A stretch of DNA of 64,000 bases from Pseudomonas matsuisoli. GTDB taxonomy: Bacteria > Pseudomonadota > Gammaproteobacteria > Pseudomonadales > Pseudomonadaceae. Positions 8,723 through 17,322 of this stretch are shown here, piece after piece. The notes beneath the pieces are model-generated. The model saw only the letters and a program-made list of their open reading frames with translations, was not told the origin of the DNA and ran no database searches. A program made the translations under genes and the position numbers. The first letter of the stretch is position 1, and each line of letters opens with the position of its first letter. Where the stretch lies: positions 682,001-746,000 of the forward strand of contig NZ_BMPO01000001.1 of the NCBI RefSeq assembly GCF_014647635.1, in the 5' to 3' direction.

Positions 8723-8971
8723 ATGATGATTGCTGACTTGATCGACCAGGATGATTTCCGCGACCGCCTGGTAAGCCTCGGCTTCGAGCTGCCTCCAGGC
8801 ATCTCCGCTGAGGACGCTTGCCAGCGCGTGGCGACCGGCATGTGCGCCGATCGGGCTCGGGTTCTGCGCAAGATGATCGAAGACCTACTTTCTGGATCGG
8901 CCACATTGCTGCCGGCCGTGCGGGAAGCGATCAATCGGGATTTGTTGCCGGCGTTGTTGACAGCGCGGTAA
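8723..8971 (+). CDS. Small unknown protein at the end of the dgc-etf cluster
   Basis: An 82-residue protein, MMIADLIDQDDFRDRL to LLPALLTAR, with no signal peptide, no membrane helix and no domain I recognise. It is supported as a gene by a strong ribosome site (AAGGGGAG, 8 bases before the first ATG), by a spacing of 31 bases after etfB on the same strand, and by a bidirectional repeat hairpin right after it. It has two Cys (in EDACQR and TGMCAD). The predicted structure is mostly helical with an acidic N-terminal half. The position suggests an accessory factor of dimethylglycine oxidation; the function is unknown. Confidence 0.72.
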   Translation: MMIADLIDQDDFRDRLVSLGFELPPGISAEDACQRVATGMCADRARVLRKMIEDLLSGSATLLPAVREAINRDLLPALLTAR

Positions 8972-8987
8972 GCCCCCCAACATTTCG

Positions 8988-9058
8988 AAGAGCGATCGCC
9001 CATAAATGGGCTCCTACAATGAGCCCAGGTAGGAGCCCATTTATGGGCGATCGCTCTT
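8988..9058. repeat. REPIN forming a long hairpin between converging genes
   Basis: AAGAGCGATCGCC and GGCGATCGCTCTT form perfect 13-base outer arms around two CCATAAATGGG-type hairpins. It sits between the end of the small dgc-cluster gene and the end of gbdR, which converge, so it could serve both as a terminator-like barrier. Confidence 0.8.
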
Positions 9059-9080
9059 AAGCAAACACACTAAGACCTGA

Positions 9081-10175
9081 CTACAACCGCACACTCGCAA
9101 ACGTCGACTCGCCCTGGGCGCTATCGAGCGCAAGCCGTGCGGACGAGCGGTGATCCGTATCAGGTGAAGCTGGAATCAACGCCACGACGTTGTTCACGTG
9201 CTGCCCCGCCCGCTCGTCTCGCGGAGGCACGCCGAAGAATTCGCGGTAGCACTTGGAGAAATGCGGCGTCGACACGAAGCCGCATACCGAGGCGACCTCG
9301 ATGATCGACATCGACGTTTGCTTGAGCAGTTGCCGCGCACGGATCAGGCGCAGCTTGAGGTAGTAACGCGAAGGCGAACAATGCAGGTACTTCTGGAACA
9401 AGCGCTCCAGCTGCCGCCTTGATACATCGACGTAGGTCGCGAGCTCATCCAGATCGATAGGCTCTTCGAGATTGGCCTCCATCAAGGCGACGATTTCCTG
9501 CAACTTCGGCTGATTGGTGCCCAGCATGTGTTTGAGCGGCACGCGCTGGTGATCCTGCTCGTTACGAATGCGTTCGTAGACGAACATTTCGGAAATGGCC
9601 GCAGACAGCTCGTGTCCATGATCGCGGGCGATCAAGTGCAGCATCATGTCCATCGGCGCCGTGCCGCCGGAGCAGGTATAGCGGTTACGGTCGATGGAGA
9701 ATAAACGGGTCGTCATCGCCACACGAGGGAACGCCTCCTGCATTGCCGCCAGGCATTCCCAATGGACACTGCAATCGTAGCCGTCGAGCAGCCCAGCCTT
9801 CGCCAGCGCCCAGCTTCCGGTGCAAACGGCACCGATCCGCCGACCATGGCGGGCCTGCAACTGCAGCCACGACGTATGCTCGCGGCTGACCGCGTTCTGG
9901 ATGCCCACTCCGCCACAGACGAGCACGATATCCAGCGTAGGCGCATCAGCGAACTTCACGTCCGGGGTAATTTGCAGGCCATCACTGGCTTTCACGGGGC
10001 GACCGTCCGGGCTGAGCGTGACCCAGCGGAACAGTTCACGCCCTGACAATTGGTTTGCCATACGCAGCGGTTCGACCGCCGATGCCAGAGACATCAGCGT
10101 GAAATTATCCAGCAGTAAAAAACCGATGGATTTGACTGCCGCTCCCTTGATCGGGGTCTCGCTGGAGTTCGTCAT
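9081..10175 (-). CDS. gbdR: GbdR, AraC-family activator of betaine and dimethylglycine catabolism
   Basis: Transcription activator known to sense glycine betaine and dimethylglycine and to switch on dgcAB, gbcAB, cbcXWV and related genes. The 364-residue protein has an N-terminal GATase1-like (DJ-1/PfpI) sensor domain, about residues 15-205, with GGVGIQNA and the nucleophile-elbow-like AVCTGSWALAKAGLLDGY. A C-terminal AraC domain with two helix-turn-helix units follows, about residues 235-340 (DLDELATYVDVSRRQLERLF, then IIEVASVCGFVSTPHFSKCYREFFG). The start has AGGAG six bases upstream. It points toward the dgc cluster and ends at a shared repeat hairpin. Its upstream region holds a terminator and a 16-bp palindrome. 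Confidence 0.93.
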   Translation of the reverse strand: MTNSSETPIKGAAVKSIGFLLLDNFTLMSLASAVEPLRMANQLSGRELFRWVTLSPDGRPVKASDGLQITPDVKFADAPTLDIVLVCGGVGIQNAVSREHTSWLQLQARHGRRIGAVCTGSWALAKAGLLDGYDCSVHWECLAAMQEAFPRVAMTTRLFSIDRNRYTCSGGTAPMDMMLHLIARDHGHELSAAISEMFVYERIRNEQDHQRVPLKHMLGTNQPKLQEIVALMEANLEEPIDLDELATYVDVSRRQLERLFQKYLHCSPSRYYLKLRLIRARQLLKQTSMSIIEVASVCGFVSTPHFSKCYREFFGVPPRDERAGQHVNNVVALIPASPDTDHRSSARLALDSAQGESTFASVRL

Positions 10176-10277
10176 GGTTTCTCCTCACGCGCAGGCTGCC
10201 TTGGTCGAGGCATGTCTTGATGCCGGAAGTCTTGGCTTCCGATTGTGAGAAGAAAAGGAGCAAAGGTCGTGCCGGCA

Positions 10278-10293
10278 TTGAACGATCGTTCAA
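10278..10293. promoter_or_regulatory. Perfect 16-bp palindrome TTGAACGATCGTTCAA upstream of gbdR
   Basis: Both strands read TTGAACGATCGTTCAA. It lies 103-118 bases before the gbdR start, between that start and a terminator facing the same way, so it falls in the gbdR promoter region. The pattern resembles TetR-family operators (the BetI type contains similar TTGAACGTTCAA cores, from memory). No TetR gene is in the window. Confidence 0.55.
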
Positions 10294-10326
10294 TAAAAAA
10301 AAGAACCCCTCTAGATCGCGGGGTTT
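10292..10326 (-). terminator. Rho-independent terminator between sdaB and gbdR
   Basis: On the minus strand the stem AACCCC / GGGGTT has a 10-base loop and is followed by CTTTTTTTTATT. It faces transcripts coming from the serine dehydratase side and would isolate gbdR. Confidence 0.7.
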
Positions 10327-10512
10327 CAGCGGTTCAGCCGCGCGAATCGCGTAGCGAGCCAGTGAAAGAACCTGTGAAATGTGGGGTGTACGGTAGCAGC
10401 GGGTCTGGCCTGTAACACCTTTTCAATACAACGCAACGCACCAAAAATAAGCAGCCTGCACTGAATCGCATCGCAGGCCCGGTGTTATCCGACTGGAGGT
10501 TCCCCAGGCTCT

Positions 10513-10573
10513 GTGGGAGCGGGCCATGCCCTAAGCATCGCGTAACTCCATCGCGGGCATGGCCCGCTCCCAC
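10513..10573. repeat. REPIN, GTGGGAGCGGGCCATGCCC family
   Basis: GTGGGAGCGGGCCATGCC faces GGCATGGCCCGCTCCCAC. It lies in the 585-base sdaB-gbdR gap, which otherwise holds the terminator and palindrome above and no convincing gene. Confidence 0.8.
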
Positions 10574-10684
10574 GGAAAAGAGGTAGGCCGGACTGATTAC
10601 GCAGGGTTACCCACCCTGCAAAGCTGCCTGGAACGGCGTAGGAAAATGGGGAACCTCCCGCTTTTGAAGCTCACCTTGCTCTTC

Positions 10685-10708
10685 GCGGGAGCGGGCCATG
10701 CCCGCGAT
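10685..10708. repeat. Single REP of the GCGGGAGCGGGCCATGCCC family
   Basis: GCGGGAGCGGGCCATGCCCG then CGAT, a lone copy without its mirrored partner, 53 bases downstream of the serine dehydratase stop. Confidence 0.7.
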
Positions 10709-10760
10709 GTAGTTTCGACTCCACTAAGGTGACGCCTGGCTAACGCCCAGAGCAGCCGAC

Positions 10761-12137
10761 TCAACACTCGATCGTGTTGACCGCAAGCCCGCCACGAGAA
10801 GTTTCCTTGTATTTGTCATGCATGTCGGCGCCGGTGTCGCGCATCGTGCGGATCACCCGGTCGAGCGAAATGAAGTGTTCTCCATCACCTCGAAGCGCCA
10901 TCTGGGCCGCGTTGATCGCCTTGACCGAGGCGATGGCGTTCCGCTCGATGCAAGGCACCTGAACCAAACCGCCGACCGGGTCGCAGGTCAGCCCGAGGTT
11001 ATGTTCCAGACCGATCTCAGCGGCGTTTTCCCATTGCTCTGGCGTCGCGCCAAGCACGGCCGCCAGCCCGCCCGCGGCCATGGCGCAGGCCGACCCGACC
11101 TCGCCCTGGCAGCCAACTTCGGCACCGGAGATCGACGCGTTCTTCTTGCACAGGATGCCGACCGCCGCAGCTCCGAGGAAAAACGTCACTACATCGTCCT
11201 CGCTCGCGTCAGGGTTGAACTTCATGTAGTAGTGCAGCACCGCGGGGACGATACCCGCAGCGCCATTGGTGGGCGCGGTCACCATGCGTCCGCCTGCGGC
11301 GTTTTCTTCGTTGACGGCTAGCGCGAACAAGTTCACCCACTCCATCGCGCTCAGGGTCGAGCCGATGACATTGGGTCGGCCAATCTCCTGCAGGCTTTGA
11401 TGCAGACGGGCAGCGCGACGCCGAACGTTCAACCCACCGGGAAGAATGCCCTCATGGCGCAGCCCGTTATGGACGCAGTCTCGCATCGCTTGCCAGATGG
11501 CGAGTAGGCCTGAGCGGATATCCGCATCGGTTCGCCAGATACGCTCATTGGCCAACATCAATTCGGGCACGCTCAACTGATGTGTGCGGCAGAGCTGCAA
11601 AAGCTCGGCGGCCGAATTGAAGTCATAAGGCAGGACCGTGGTATCGGCATCGAGTCGGCCGCTCGCCGCTTGTTCTTCATCTACGACGAACCCGCCGCCG
11701 ACGGAATAGAACGTATCGCGATACAAGGACGATGCGCCTTCGAAGGCCGTCAACGTCATCGCATTCGGGTGATACGGAAGGTTCTCATCGAGCAGCAGCA
11801 TGTCGCGCGCCCAAACGAACTCGATCGAATCCCCTCCGCCCAGCGGCAATACCTGGTCGGCAAGTACCGCCTCGATTCGCGGCGTGATTGTCGAAGGATC
11901 GATCCGATCCGGCCACTCGCCCATCAGCCCCATCACAACCGCACGGTCAGTACCATGCCCGACACCCGTGGCTGACAACGAGCCGTAGAGACGCACCTCG
12001 ACGCGCGTCGTTCGTGAAAGCAGTCTGCGTTCGCGCAAAGCGCCGGCAAAGAGCGCCGCCGCACGCATCGGACCCACCGTGTGTGAGCTCGACGGACCGA
12101 TCCCGATTTTGAACAGATCGAAAACACTAATTGCCAT
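10761..12137 (-). CDS. sdaB: L-serine dehydratase (L-serine ammonia-lyase), iron-sulfur type
   Basis: Converts L-serine to pyruvate and ammonia; in betaine catabolism it disposes of serine made from glycine by GlyA. The 458-residue single-chain enzyme has the N-terminal beta domain ([22 protein letters not shown]) and the C-terminal alpha domain with the cluster cysteines in [23 protein letters not shown] and in GLTCDPVGG / [11 protein letters not shown] chose the ATG at 12137 rather than an upstream frame opening because [10 protein letters not shown] is the family N-terminus and GAGGAGAG lies 6 bases upstream. It sits between gbdR and the cbc transporter, as in P. aeruginosa (PA5379), and is probably GbdR-controlled from the large region upstream. 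Confidence 0.93.
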   Translation of the reverse strand: MAISVFDLFKIGIGPSSSHTVGPMRAAALFAGALRERRLLSRTTRVEVRLYGSLSATGVGHGTDRAVVMGLMGEWPDRIDPSTITPRIEAVLADQVLPLGGGDSIEFVWARDMLLLDENLPYHPNAMTLTAFEGASSLYRDTFYSVGGGFVVDEEQAASGRLDADTTVLPYDFNSAAELLQLCRTHQLSVPELMLANERIWRTDADIRSGLLAIWQAMRDCVHNGLRHEGILPGGLNVRRRAARLHQSLQEIGRPNVIGSTLSAMEWVNLFALAVNEENAAGGRMVTAPTNGAAGIVPAVLHYYMKFNPDASEDDVVTFFLGAAAVGILCKKNASISGAEVGCQGEVGSACAMAAGGLAAVLGATPEQWENAAEIGLEHNLGLTCDPVGGLVQVPCIERNAIASVKAINAAQMALRGDGEHFISLDRVIRTMRDTGADMHDKYKETSRGGLAVNTIEC

Positions 12138-13102
12138 ATCGCTCTCCTCGGCCACGCAAGGCCGACTACTAGGCACATCATCGGCCCAAGGCTTCCGATC
12201 CGGGGGTTTCGTTCCGACTTGCTCATGCCCAAATACGCCGTGTCACCGGTGCAATGAGCGGCTACCAACGTTGGGCAACCACGATAACCCAGCAGCGATC
12301 AGAAAAAGTCTGATTTCGATGAAGAAAATCAAGCATAAAAAGGCGAATTCGGCGCACAAAACAGGAGAAAACCGAGAAAAACTCAATTTTTTTCATTCCG
12401 TGCAATCCCGCGTCAGCACTAGGCTAAGGCCGTCTCATGGCATGCCAATCCTGAACCCTTACCATCGTCCACGGTCCAAGATCGGGTCCATTTCTGGTAA
12501 AGTGCGCTCCGCGTTGAACGAGTGGAACGCGTAATTTAGTCAACAGAAATAGGATATTTGGCGCAATTTGGCGCCTAAAAACGACGCTAACGCGTAAGGC
12601 TCGATTTGATGTCGTCACCCAACACGTGTGGGTCGTAAACCGACAATTACCGAGCCGCCAAGCCTATATCGTTAAGTCAGCCGATTGGTCGCTGTCAGAC
12701 ATCCGAGCTGACACCGGGGTCCCCGCCCCGCACCGATAAACTATAAGCAGGCTGCTTCCCGTGTTGGGGAGTACCTCATAAGAATAATGTTCGGACGCAT
12801 CGATGCTTCCGCCTGAAGCAGAAAGGCTCCTAAAGAAAGGGCTCTTGCACTGCCAGAGGACTTAACAGCGGTTTGCATAAGAAGAACGCCATGTGAACGC
12901 ATGTTGGCCATGTCGACAGGGAGGACAGTGTCCCGCTTTTGGACTGTCCATCGGACTTCGTTCCCCCCGACCGCAAGGCCGCATCGTCTGCAGCGTGGCA
13001 ATCAATAACGGCGAAAGCACCGAAGGCCTCATAGGGTTCGTGGCATGTCATCCATCTGGATGCCCACACCTGGCCTGACGTCTACGAAGGGGAACCGTCC
13101 CA
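12138..13102. other. 965-base divergent control region between sdaB and cbcV
   Basis: No convincing gene in either direction; the short frames here have poor starts. The sdaB-proximal part around 12300-12400 is A/T-rich. Structures seen: GGCGC-AATTTG-GCGCC near 12560, ACCCA..TGGGT around 12612-12630, and GGACAGT at 12923 paired with ACTGTCC at 12943. The cbcV ribosome site AAGGGGAACC is at the right end. By known regulation it should contain GbdR sites, but I cannot place them reliably by eye. Confidence 0.6.
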
Positions 13103-14299
13103 ATGCAGTCTGGAAAGATCGTGGTGCAAAACCTGTACAAGGTTTTCGGAGAGCACCCAGAGCAAGCGCTCGAAATGGTCAAACAGGGCAAGTCCAAGGA
13201 TGAAGTACTTGCGGAAAAAGGCGCCATCGTCGGCGTGAGCGATGTGTCCTTCAGCGTTCAGGAAGGCGAGATATTCGTTCTGATGGGCCTGTCCGGCTCT
13301 GGCAAATCCACGCTGATCCGCCTCATCAATCGTCTGGTCGAACCCACCGCAGGCGATGTCTTCATCGACGGCCAGAACGTCGCGAAACTTCCTAAAGACC
13401 AACTCATCGACCTGCGTCGTCGCGACATGAGCATGGTGTTTCAATCCTTCGCCTTGATGCCCTCCCGTACGGTGCTCGACAACGCAGCGTTTGGCCTGGA
13501 AGTCGCCGGCAAGAGCAAGAAGGACCGCGAAGCGCGGGCCATGGAAGTCCTCAAACAGGTCGGGCTCGACACCTTTGCCGATAAATACCCCCGAGAGCTC
13601 TCCGGTGGCATGCAGCAGCGTGTCGGCCTCGCCCGTGCGCTGGCGGTGGACCCATCCATGATCATCATGGACGAAGCGTTCTCCGCACTCGATCCGCTCA
13701 AGCGCCGCGAGATGCAGGATGTGCTGCTGGACCTGCAAACGAAGTCTCGCCGTACCATCATCTTCGTCTCCCACGACATCGAAGAAGCGATGCGTATCGG
13801 CACCCGCATCGGCATCATGGAAGGCGGCAAGCTGATCCAGGTTGGCACACCGCAGGAGCTGATCGATAACCCCGCCAACGACTACGTCCGCAACTTCTTC
13901 GACACCGTCGACACCAGCCGCTACCTCACCGCGGGCCAACTCAAGGCCGATAGCGTTCCGCTCTATGTTCACAACGGCAGCGCTCCGGATGCCCAGACCG
14001 TATGCAAGGAACTGCAAGAGCAGGACAAGCACTACGCGTTCATCGTCGATGAAGACAATAAGTTCCAAGGCTCCATCAGCCTGGAGAAGATCGCGCTCAT
14101 GGTCGAGAACGGTGAGAACTGCGAGTTGACCCCGCAGGTCCTCAAGCAGATCGATCCGGTTCAAGAGGATGCCCCGCTGGATCAGGTCATCAACCGACTC
14201 GTGGATAACGAAGGCCCCATCCCGGTGGTCGACGAACAGGGCCAATACGCCGGCGCCATCAGCAAGGGCCGCCTACTGAGCCGACTGCAGGGAGAATGA
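13103..14299 (+). CDS. cbcV: Choline/betaine/carnitine ABC transporter ATPase CbcV
   Basis: ATPase of the quaternary-ammonium uptake system. The 398-residue protein has the ProV/OpuAA layout: Walker A GLSGSGKST at residues 62-70, Q-loop FQSFALMPSRTVLDN, signature LSGGMQQRVGLARAL, Walker B MIIMDEAFSALDPLKR and H-loop FVSHD. Two CBS domains follow in the C-terminal 115 residues; in relatives these sense ionic strength or nucleotide. Length is typical. It precedes the permease with only one base between stop and start, so the two are translationally coupled. In P. aeruginosa the transporter is GbdR-activated. Confidence 0.94.
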   Translation: MQSGKIVVQNLYKVFGEHPEQALEMVKQGKSKDEVLAEKGAIVGVSDVSFSVQEGEIFVLMGLSGSGKSTLIRLINRLVEPTAGDVFIDGQNVAKLPKDQLIDLRRRDMSMVFQSFALMPSRTVLDNAAFGLEVAGKSKKDREARAMEVLKQVGLDTFADKYPRELSGGMQQRVGLARALAVDPSMIIMDEAFSALDPLKRREMQDVLLDLQTKSRRTIIFVSHDIEEAMRIGTRIGIMEGGKLIQVGTPQELIDNPANDYVRNFFDTVDTSRYLTAGQLKADSVPLYVHNGSAPDAQTVCKELQEQDKHYAFIVDEDNKFQGSISLEKIALMVENGENCELTPQVLKQIDPVQEDAPLDQVINRLVDNEGPIPVVDEQGQYAGAISKGRLLSRLQGE

Positions 14300-14300
14300 T

Positions 14301-15209
14301 ATGAACGAAAAAAGAATCGACCTGGGTAGCTGGGTCAATGACGCGGTCCAGTACCTGCTGGACAACTACAGTGGCGTATTCGAGAGCATCGGTAACGGTG
14401 TCGCCTACCTGTCGGAGGCTGTCGAATCGCTGCTCATGTGGCCACCGGCATGGCTGCTGATCGCCATCTTCGTCGCGCTGGGCCTCTGGCGGCTCGGTAT
14501 CAAGTTCGCAATCTTCACCGCAGTGGCGTTCATCCTGATCGTTCTGAGCGGATTCTGGGATCAAACGGTGGTCACCCTCGGGCTCACCTTCTCCGCGACG
14601 CTGATCAGCCTTGCGATCGGCATCCCGCTAGGGATCTGGGGCGCGCGCAGTGATCGCGTGTCCTACGTGATCCGTCCGATCCTCGACTTCATGCAGACGA
14701 TGCCCGCCTTCGTCTATTTGATTCCGGCTGCGATGCTCTTTGGCCTGGGTCGCGTGCCTGGCATCTTCGCCACCGTCATCTTCGCCATGCCACCTGCGGT
14801 GCGCCTTACCACGCTCGGCATCCGCCAGGTAAACAAAGAGATCGTCGAAGCTGGCGAATCCTTTGGCTGTAACAGCCGCCAGCTGTTGTTCAAGGTGCAG
14901 TTGCCCAATGCAATGCCGTCAATCATGGCCGGCGTAAATCAGACCATCATGATGGCGCTTTCGATGGTGATCATCGCTTCCATGGTCGGCGCTGGCGGAC
15001 TGGGTAACGACGTTCTGGCCAGCATTCAGCGACTGGACATCGGCCTGGGCTTCGAGAGCGGCATGGCCGTGGTACTGCTGGCCATCATCCTCGACCGCAT
15101 CACCGAAAGCTTCGGTACGCCTCAGAAAACCTCCGGTTTCGCACGCCTTGCCGCACTCTTCGGTAGCAAGCGCGAACAGAACGCCGTACCGACTCCGCCC
15201 GCACAATAA
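14301..15209 (+). CDS. cbcW: Choline/betaine/carnitine ABC transporter permease CbcW
   Basis: Inner-membrane permease of the ProW/OpuAB type, 302 residues. An amphipathic N-terminus (LGSWVNDAVQYLLDNYSGVFESI) is followed by about six hydrophobic segments from residue 50 to 285. The EAA-type coupling loop for the ATPase is EAGESFGCNSRQLLFKVQLPNAMPSIMAGVNQTIM near residue 190. The C-terminus (after residue 275) is polar and cytoplasmic. It lies between cbcV and cbcX, with the next start 25 bases after its stop. Confidence 0.94.
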   Translation: MNEKRIDLGSWVNDAVQYLLDNYSGVFESIGNGVAYLSEAVESLLMWPPAWLLIAIFVALGLWRLGIKFAIFTAVAFILIVLSGFWDQTVVTLGLTFSATLISLAIGIPLGIWGARSDRVSYVIRPILDFMQTMPAFVYLIPAAMLFGLGRVPGIFATVIFAMPPAVRLTTLGIRQVNKEIVEAGESFGCNSRQLLFKVQLPNAMPSIMAGVNQTIMMALSMVIIASMVGAGGLGNDVLASIQRLDIGLGFESGMAVVLLAIILDRITESFGTPQKTSGFARLAALFGSKREQNAVPTPPAQ

Positions 15210-15234
15210 TTCAGCCGTTCAAGGAAGCGAATCG

Positions 15235-16179
15235 ATGAAGTACCTGAAGACATTGGCCGGCACGACGTTGATGTGCTCTGCACTGGCCAACGGCGCGTGG
15301 GCGCAAGAGCCTGCATCGTGCCAGAAGGTAAGCTTTGCCGAGATCGGCTGGGCGGACATTGCCGCCACCACAGGCGTGGCAATGGCCCTGACCGAAGGCC
15401 TGGGCTACAAGCCGAGCAAGACCATGGTGTCCGTGCCCATCGCCTTCACGGGCGTGAAAAGCAAGCAGATCAATGTATTCCTGGGCTACTGGTCGCCCTC
15501 GATGGACACGGTGATCGAGCCGTTCACCAAGGATGGCGCGGTCAAGGTGCTCGAAAAAGCCAACCTCGAGGGCGCCAAGTACACCCTAGCCGTACCAACG
15601 TATGCCGCTGAGCAGGGCCTGAAGACGTTTCAGGACATCGCTAAATTCAAGGATCAGCTTGGCGGCAAGATCTACGGTATCGAACCCGGTAACGATGGTA
15701 ACTTGCTGATTGAAGGCATGATCAAGGAAGACCAGTTCGGCCTTGGCGACTTCAAGATGGTCGAGTCCAGCGAAGCCGGCATGCTCGTCCAGGTTCAACG
15801 CGCCGTACGTAAGAAAGAGCCCGTCGTGTTTCTAGGCTGGGCTCCTCACCCGATGAACACCCAGATGGACATGACCTACCTTTCCGGTGGCGATGATGTG
15901 TTTGGCCCAGACTACGGCGCAGCCAAGGTCTACACCGTCATCCACAAGGACTACGAGTCCACCTGCGCCAACGTCGGCAAACTGCTAAACAACCTGCAGT
16001 TCAACGTCGAAATGGAAAGCCAGCTGATGGAGAGCGTCCTCGACAAGAAGGACCCCGTCACCGTCGCCAAGGCCTACATCAAGCAAAACCCTGCCGTGCT
16101 GGACCATTGGTTGGACGGCGTCACTACCTTCGATGGGCAAGACGGCGCAGCTGCCGTCAAGAAGTTCGTCGGCCTCTGA
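15235..16179 (+). CDS. cbcX: Choline-binding periplasmic protein CbcX (ChoX-type)
   Basis: Periplasmic binding protein of the cbc transporter, 314 residues with a signal peptide (MKYLKTLAGTTLMCSALANGAWA, cleavage before QEPA). It is of the OpuAC class, ChoX/CbcX branch: CQKVSFAEIGWADIAATTGVA, YWSPSMDTVIEP, GWAPHPMNTQMDMTYL; aromatic residues in such motifs form the cage for the trimethylammonium head in the family. The ATG is at 15235 with CAAGGAAGCG upstream; an earlier in-frame codon exists at 15148 but would overlap the permease and lack a signal peptide. A strong hairpin follows the stop. Confidence 0.93.
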   Translation: MKYLKTLAGTTLMCSALANGAWAQEPASCQKVSFAEIGWADIAATTGVAMALTEGLGYKPSKTMVSVPIAFTGVKSKQINVFLGYWSPSMDTVIEPFTKDGAVKVLEKANLEGAKYTLAVPTYAAEQGLKTFQDIAKFKDQLGGKIYGIEPGNDGNLLIEGMIKEDQFGLGDFKMVESSEAGMLVQVQRAVRKKEPVVFLGWAPHPMNTQMDMTYLSGGDDVFGPDYGAAKVYTVIHKDYESTCANVGKLLNNLQFNVEMESQLMESVLDKKDPVTVAKAYIKQNPAVLDHWLDGVTTFDGQDGAAAVKKFVGL

Positions 16180-16192
16180 ACCATCCCTTCTG

Positions 16193-16218
16193 CCGAAGCC
16201 CGTACGCGCGGGCTTCGG
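16193..16218 (+). terminator. 10-bp hairpin after cbcX
   Basis: Stem CCGAAGCCCG / CGGGCTTCGG with loop TACGCG. No clear T-run follows, so it may be a partial attenuator that leaves low read-through into the next binding-protein gene. Confidence 0.55.
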
Positions 16219-16319
16219 GCCTCTTCAGGAGATAAGCATAGCGGCCGGATCCGGCTTTTCTTCCTAGAGAGCTGGGCGCAATTCAGCCGCAAGGAACACA
16301 CCTACATGGAGCGATACGC

Positions 16320-17174
16320 ATGAGCCTATTCAAGCAATTCTTCACTTGCCTCGGTGCTGCGACCTTTGCCCTGGGCATGTCTGCAAGCATGGCCGCGGAC
16401 AAACCGGAACTGAAAATCGGCTTCGTCAATGGCTGGGATGACAGCGTGGCAACCACCAACGTCGCGGCCCAGATCATCCAGGAGAAGCTCGGCTACCCCG
16501 TCAAGCTGCAACCCGTCGAAGCCGCCATCATGTGGCAAGGCGTCTCCCGCGGCGACCTGGATGCCACCTTGTCCGCCTGGTTGCCGGCGACTCACGGTGA
16601 ATACTATGCGCGTCTCAAGGACAAGGTCGAGGTGCTGGGAACCAACTACGACGGCGCTAAGATCGGCCTAGTGGTTCCCGGGTACGTCAAAGCCAAGAGC
16701 ATTGATGAGCTGAATGAATACAGCTCTGAATTTGGCGGCCAGATCACCGGCATCGACGCTGGCGCCGGCGTGATGCGCCGCGCGGAAGACGCGATCAAGC
16801 AATACGATCTCAATCTACGCCTGATGCCGAGCTCCGGCCCGGCCATGACCGTTGCGCTGACGCGTGCGATCAATGCTGAAAAGCCGATCGTGGTCACGAG
16901 CTGGATTCCTCACTGGATGTTCGCCAAGTGGAATCTGCGTTTCCTAGAAGACCCGAAGAACGTCTTCGGCGACGCCGAGCACGTCGACAGTGTTGCCAAC
17001 CCTGGCTTGAACAAGAAGGCTCCAGAAGTGGCCGCCTTCCTGAAGAAGTTCAGCTGGAACGCGGAAGAGATCGGCTCGGTCATGCTCGCCATCACCGAAG
17101 GCGCACAGCCTGAGCAGGCTGCCAAGGACTGGATTGCCAAGAATCCAGAGCGCGTCGAAGAGTGGCTGAAGTAA
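16320..17174 (+). CDS. Glycine betaine-type substrate-binding protein, first tandem copy
   Basis: Periplasmic OpuAC/ProX-type binding protein of 284 residues with a signal peptide ending at SMAADKPE. Typical motifs are GFVNGWDDSVATTNVAA, AIMWQGVSRGDLD, SAWLPATHGEYY, MPSSGPAMTVAL and TSWIPHWMFAKW. Four residues in five match the next gene by eye and both are exactly 284 long, so the two arose by tandem duplication. In pseudomonads orphan binding proteins of this class (BetX, CaiX) feed betaine or carnitine to the same CbcVW core; the ligand here cannot be told from sequence. Ribosome site GGAG is nine bases before the ATG. A terminator separates it from the second copy. Confidence 0.9.
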   Translation: MSLFKQFFTCLGAATFALGMSASMAADKPELKIGFVNGWDDSVATTNVAAQIIQEKLGYPVKLQPVEAAIMWQGVSRGDLDATLSAWLPATHGEYYARLKDKVEVLGTNYDGAKIGLVVPGYVKAKSIDELNEYSSEFGGQITGIDAGAGVMRRAEDAIKQYDLNLRLMPSSGPAMTVALTRAINAEKPIVVTSWIPHWMFAKWNLRFLEDPKNVFGDAEHVDSVANPGLNKKAPEVAAFLKKFSWNAEEIGSVMLAITEGAQPEQAAKDWIAKNPERVEEWLK

Positions 17175-17196
17175 CCACTCACACCATGTGATACCC

Positions 17197-17246
17197 AAAG
17201 GGCGCCCCTTCGGCTATGAAAGCCACCGGGAAGAGGCGCCCTTTTT
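17197..17246 (+). terminator. Rho-independent terminator after first betaine-binding protein
   Basis: Arms AAAGGGCGCC and GGCGCCCTTT close a 28-base loop, followed by a T-run (CTTTTTG). Confidence 0.72.
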
Positions 17247-17322
17247 GTGTTTTTGTCGGCTCTTCGAGTCGGTTCAGACAAGCACCACCCCTCCCGCAAT
17301 GACAAAAAGGACGTGTGATCTT

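Noticed and set aside
12893-13078. 61-residue frame in the cbcV leader
   Set aside because: No ribosome site and odd composition; better explained as leader DNA.
12890-13080. Possible glycine riboswitch before cbcV
   Set aside because: An ACCGAAGG-like string occurs, but the conserved helices and second aptamer could not be found.
13082-14245. 387-residue minus-strand frame opposite cbcV
   Set aside because: Shadow of a textbook ABC ATPase.
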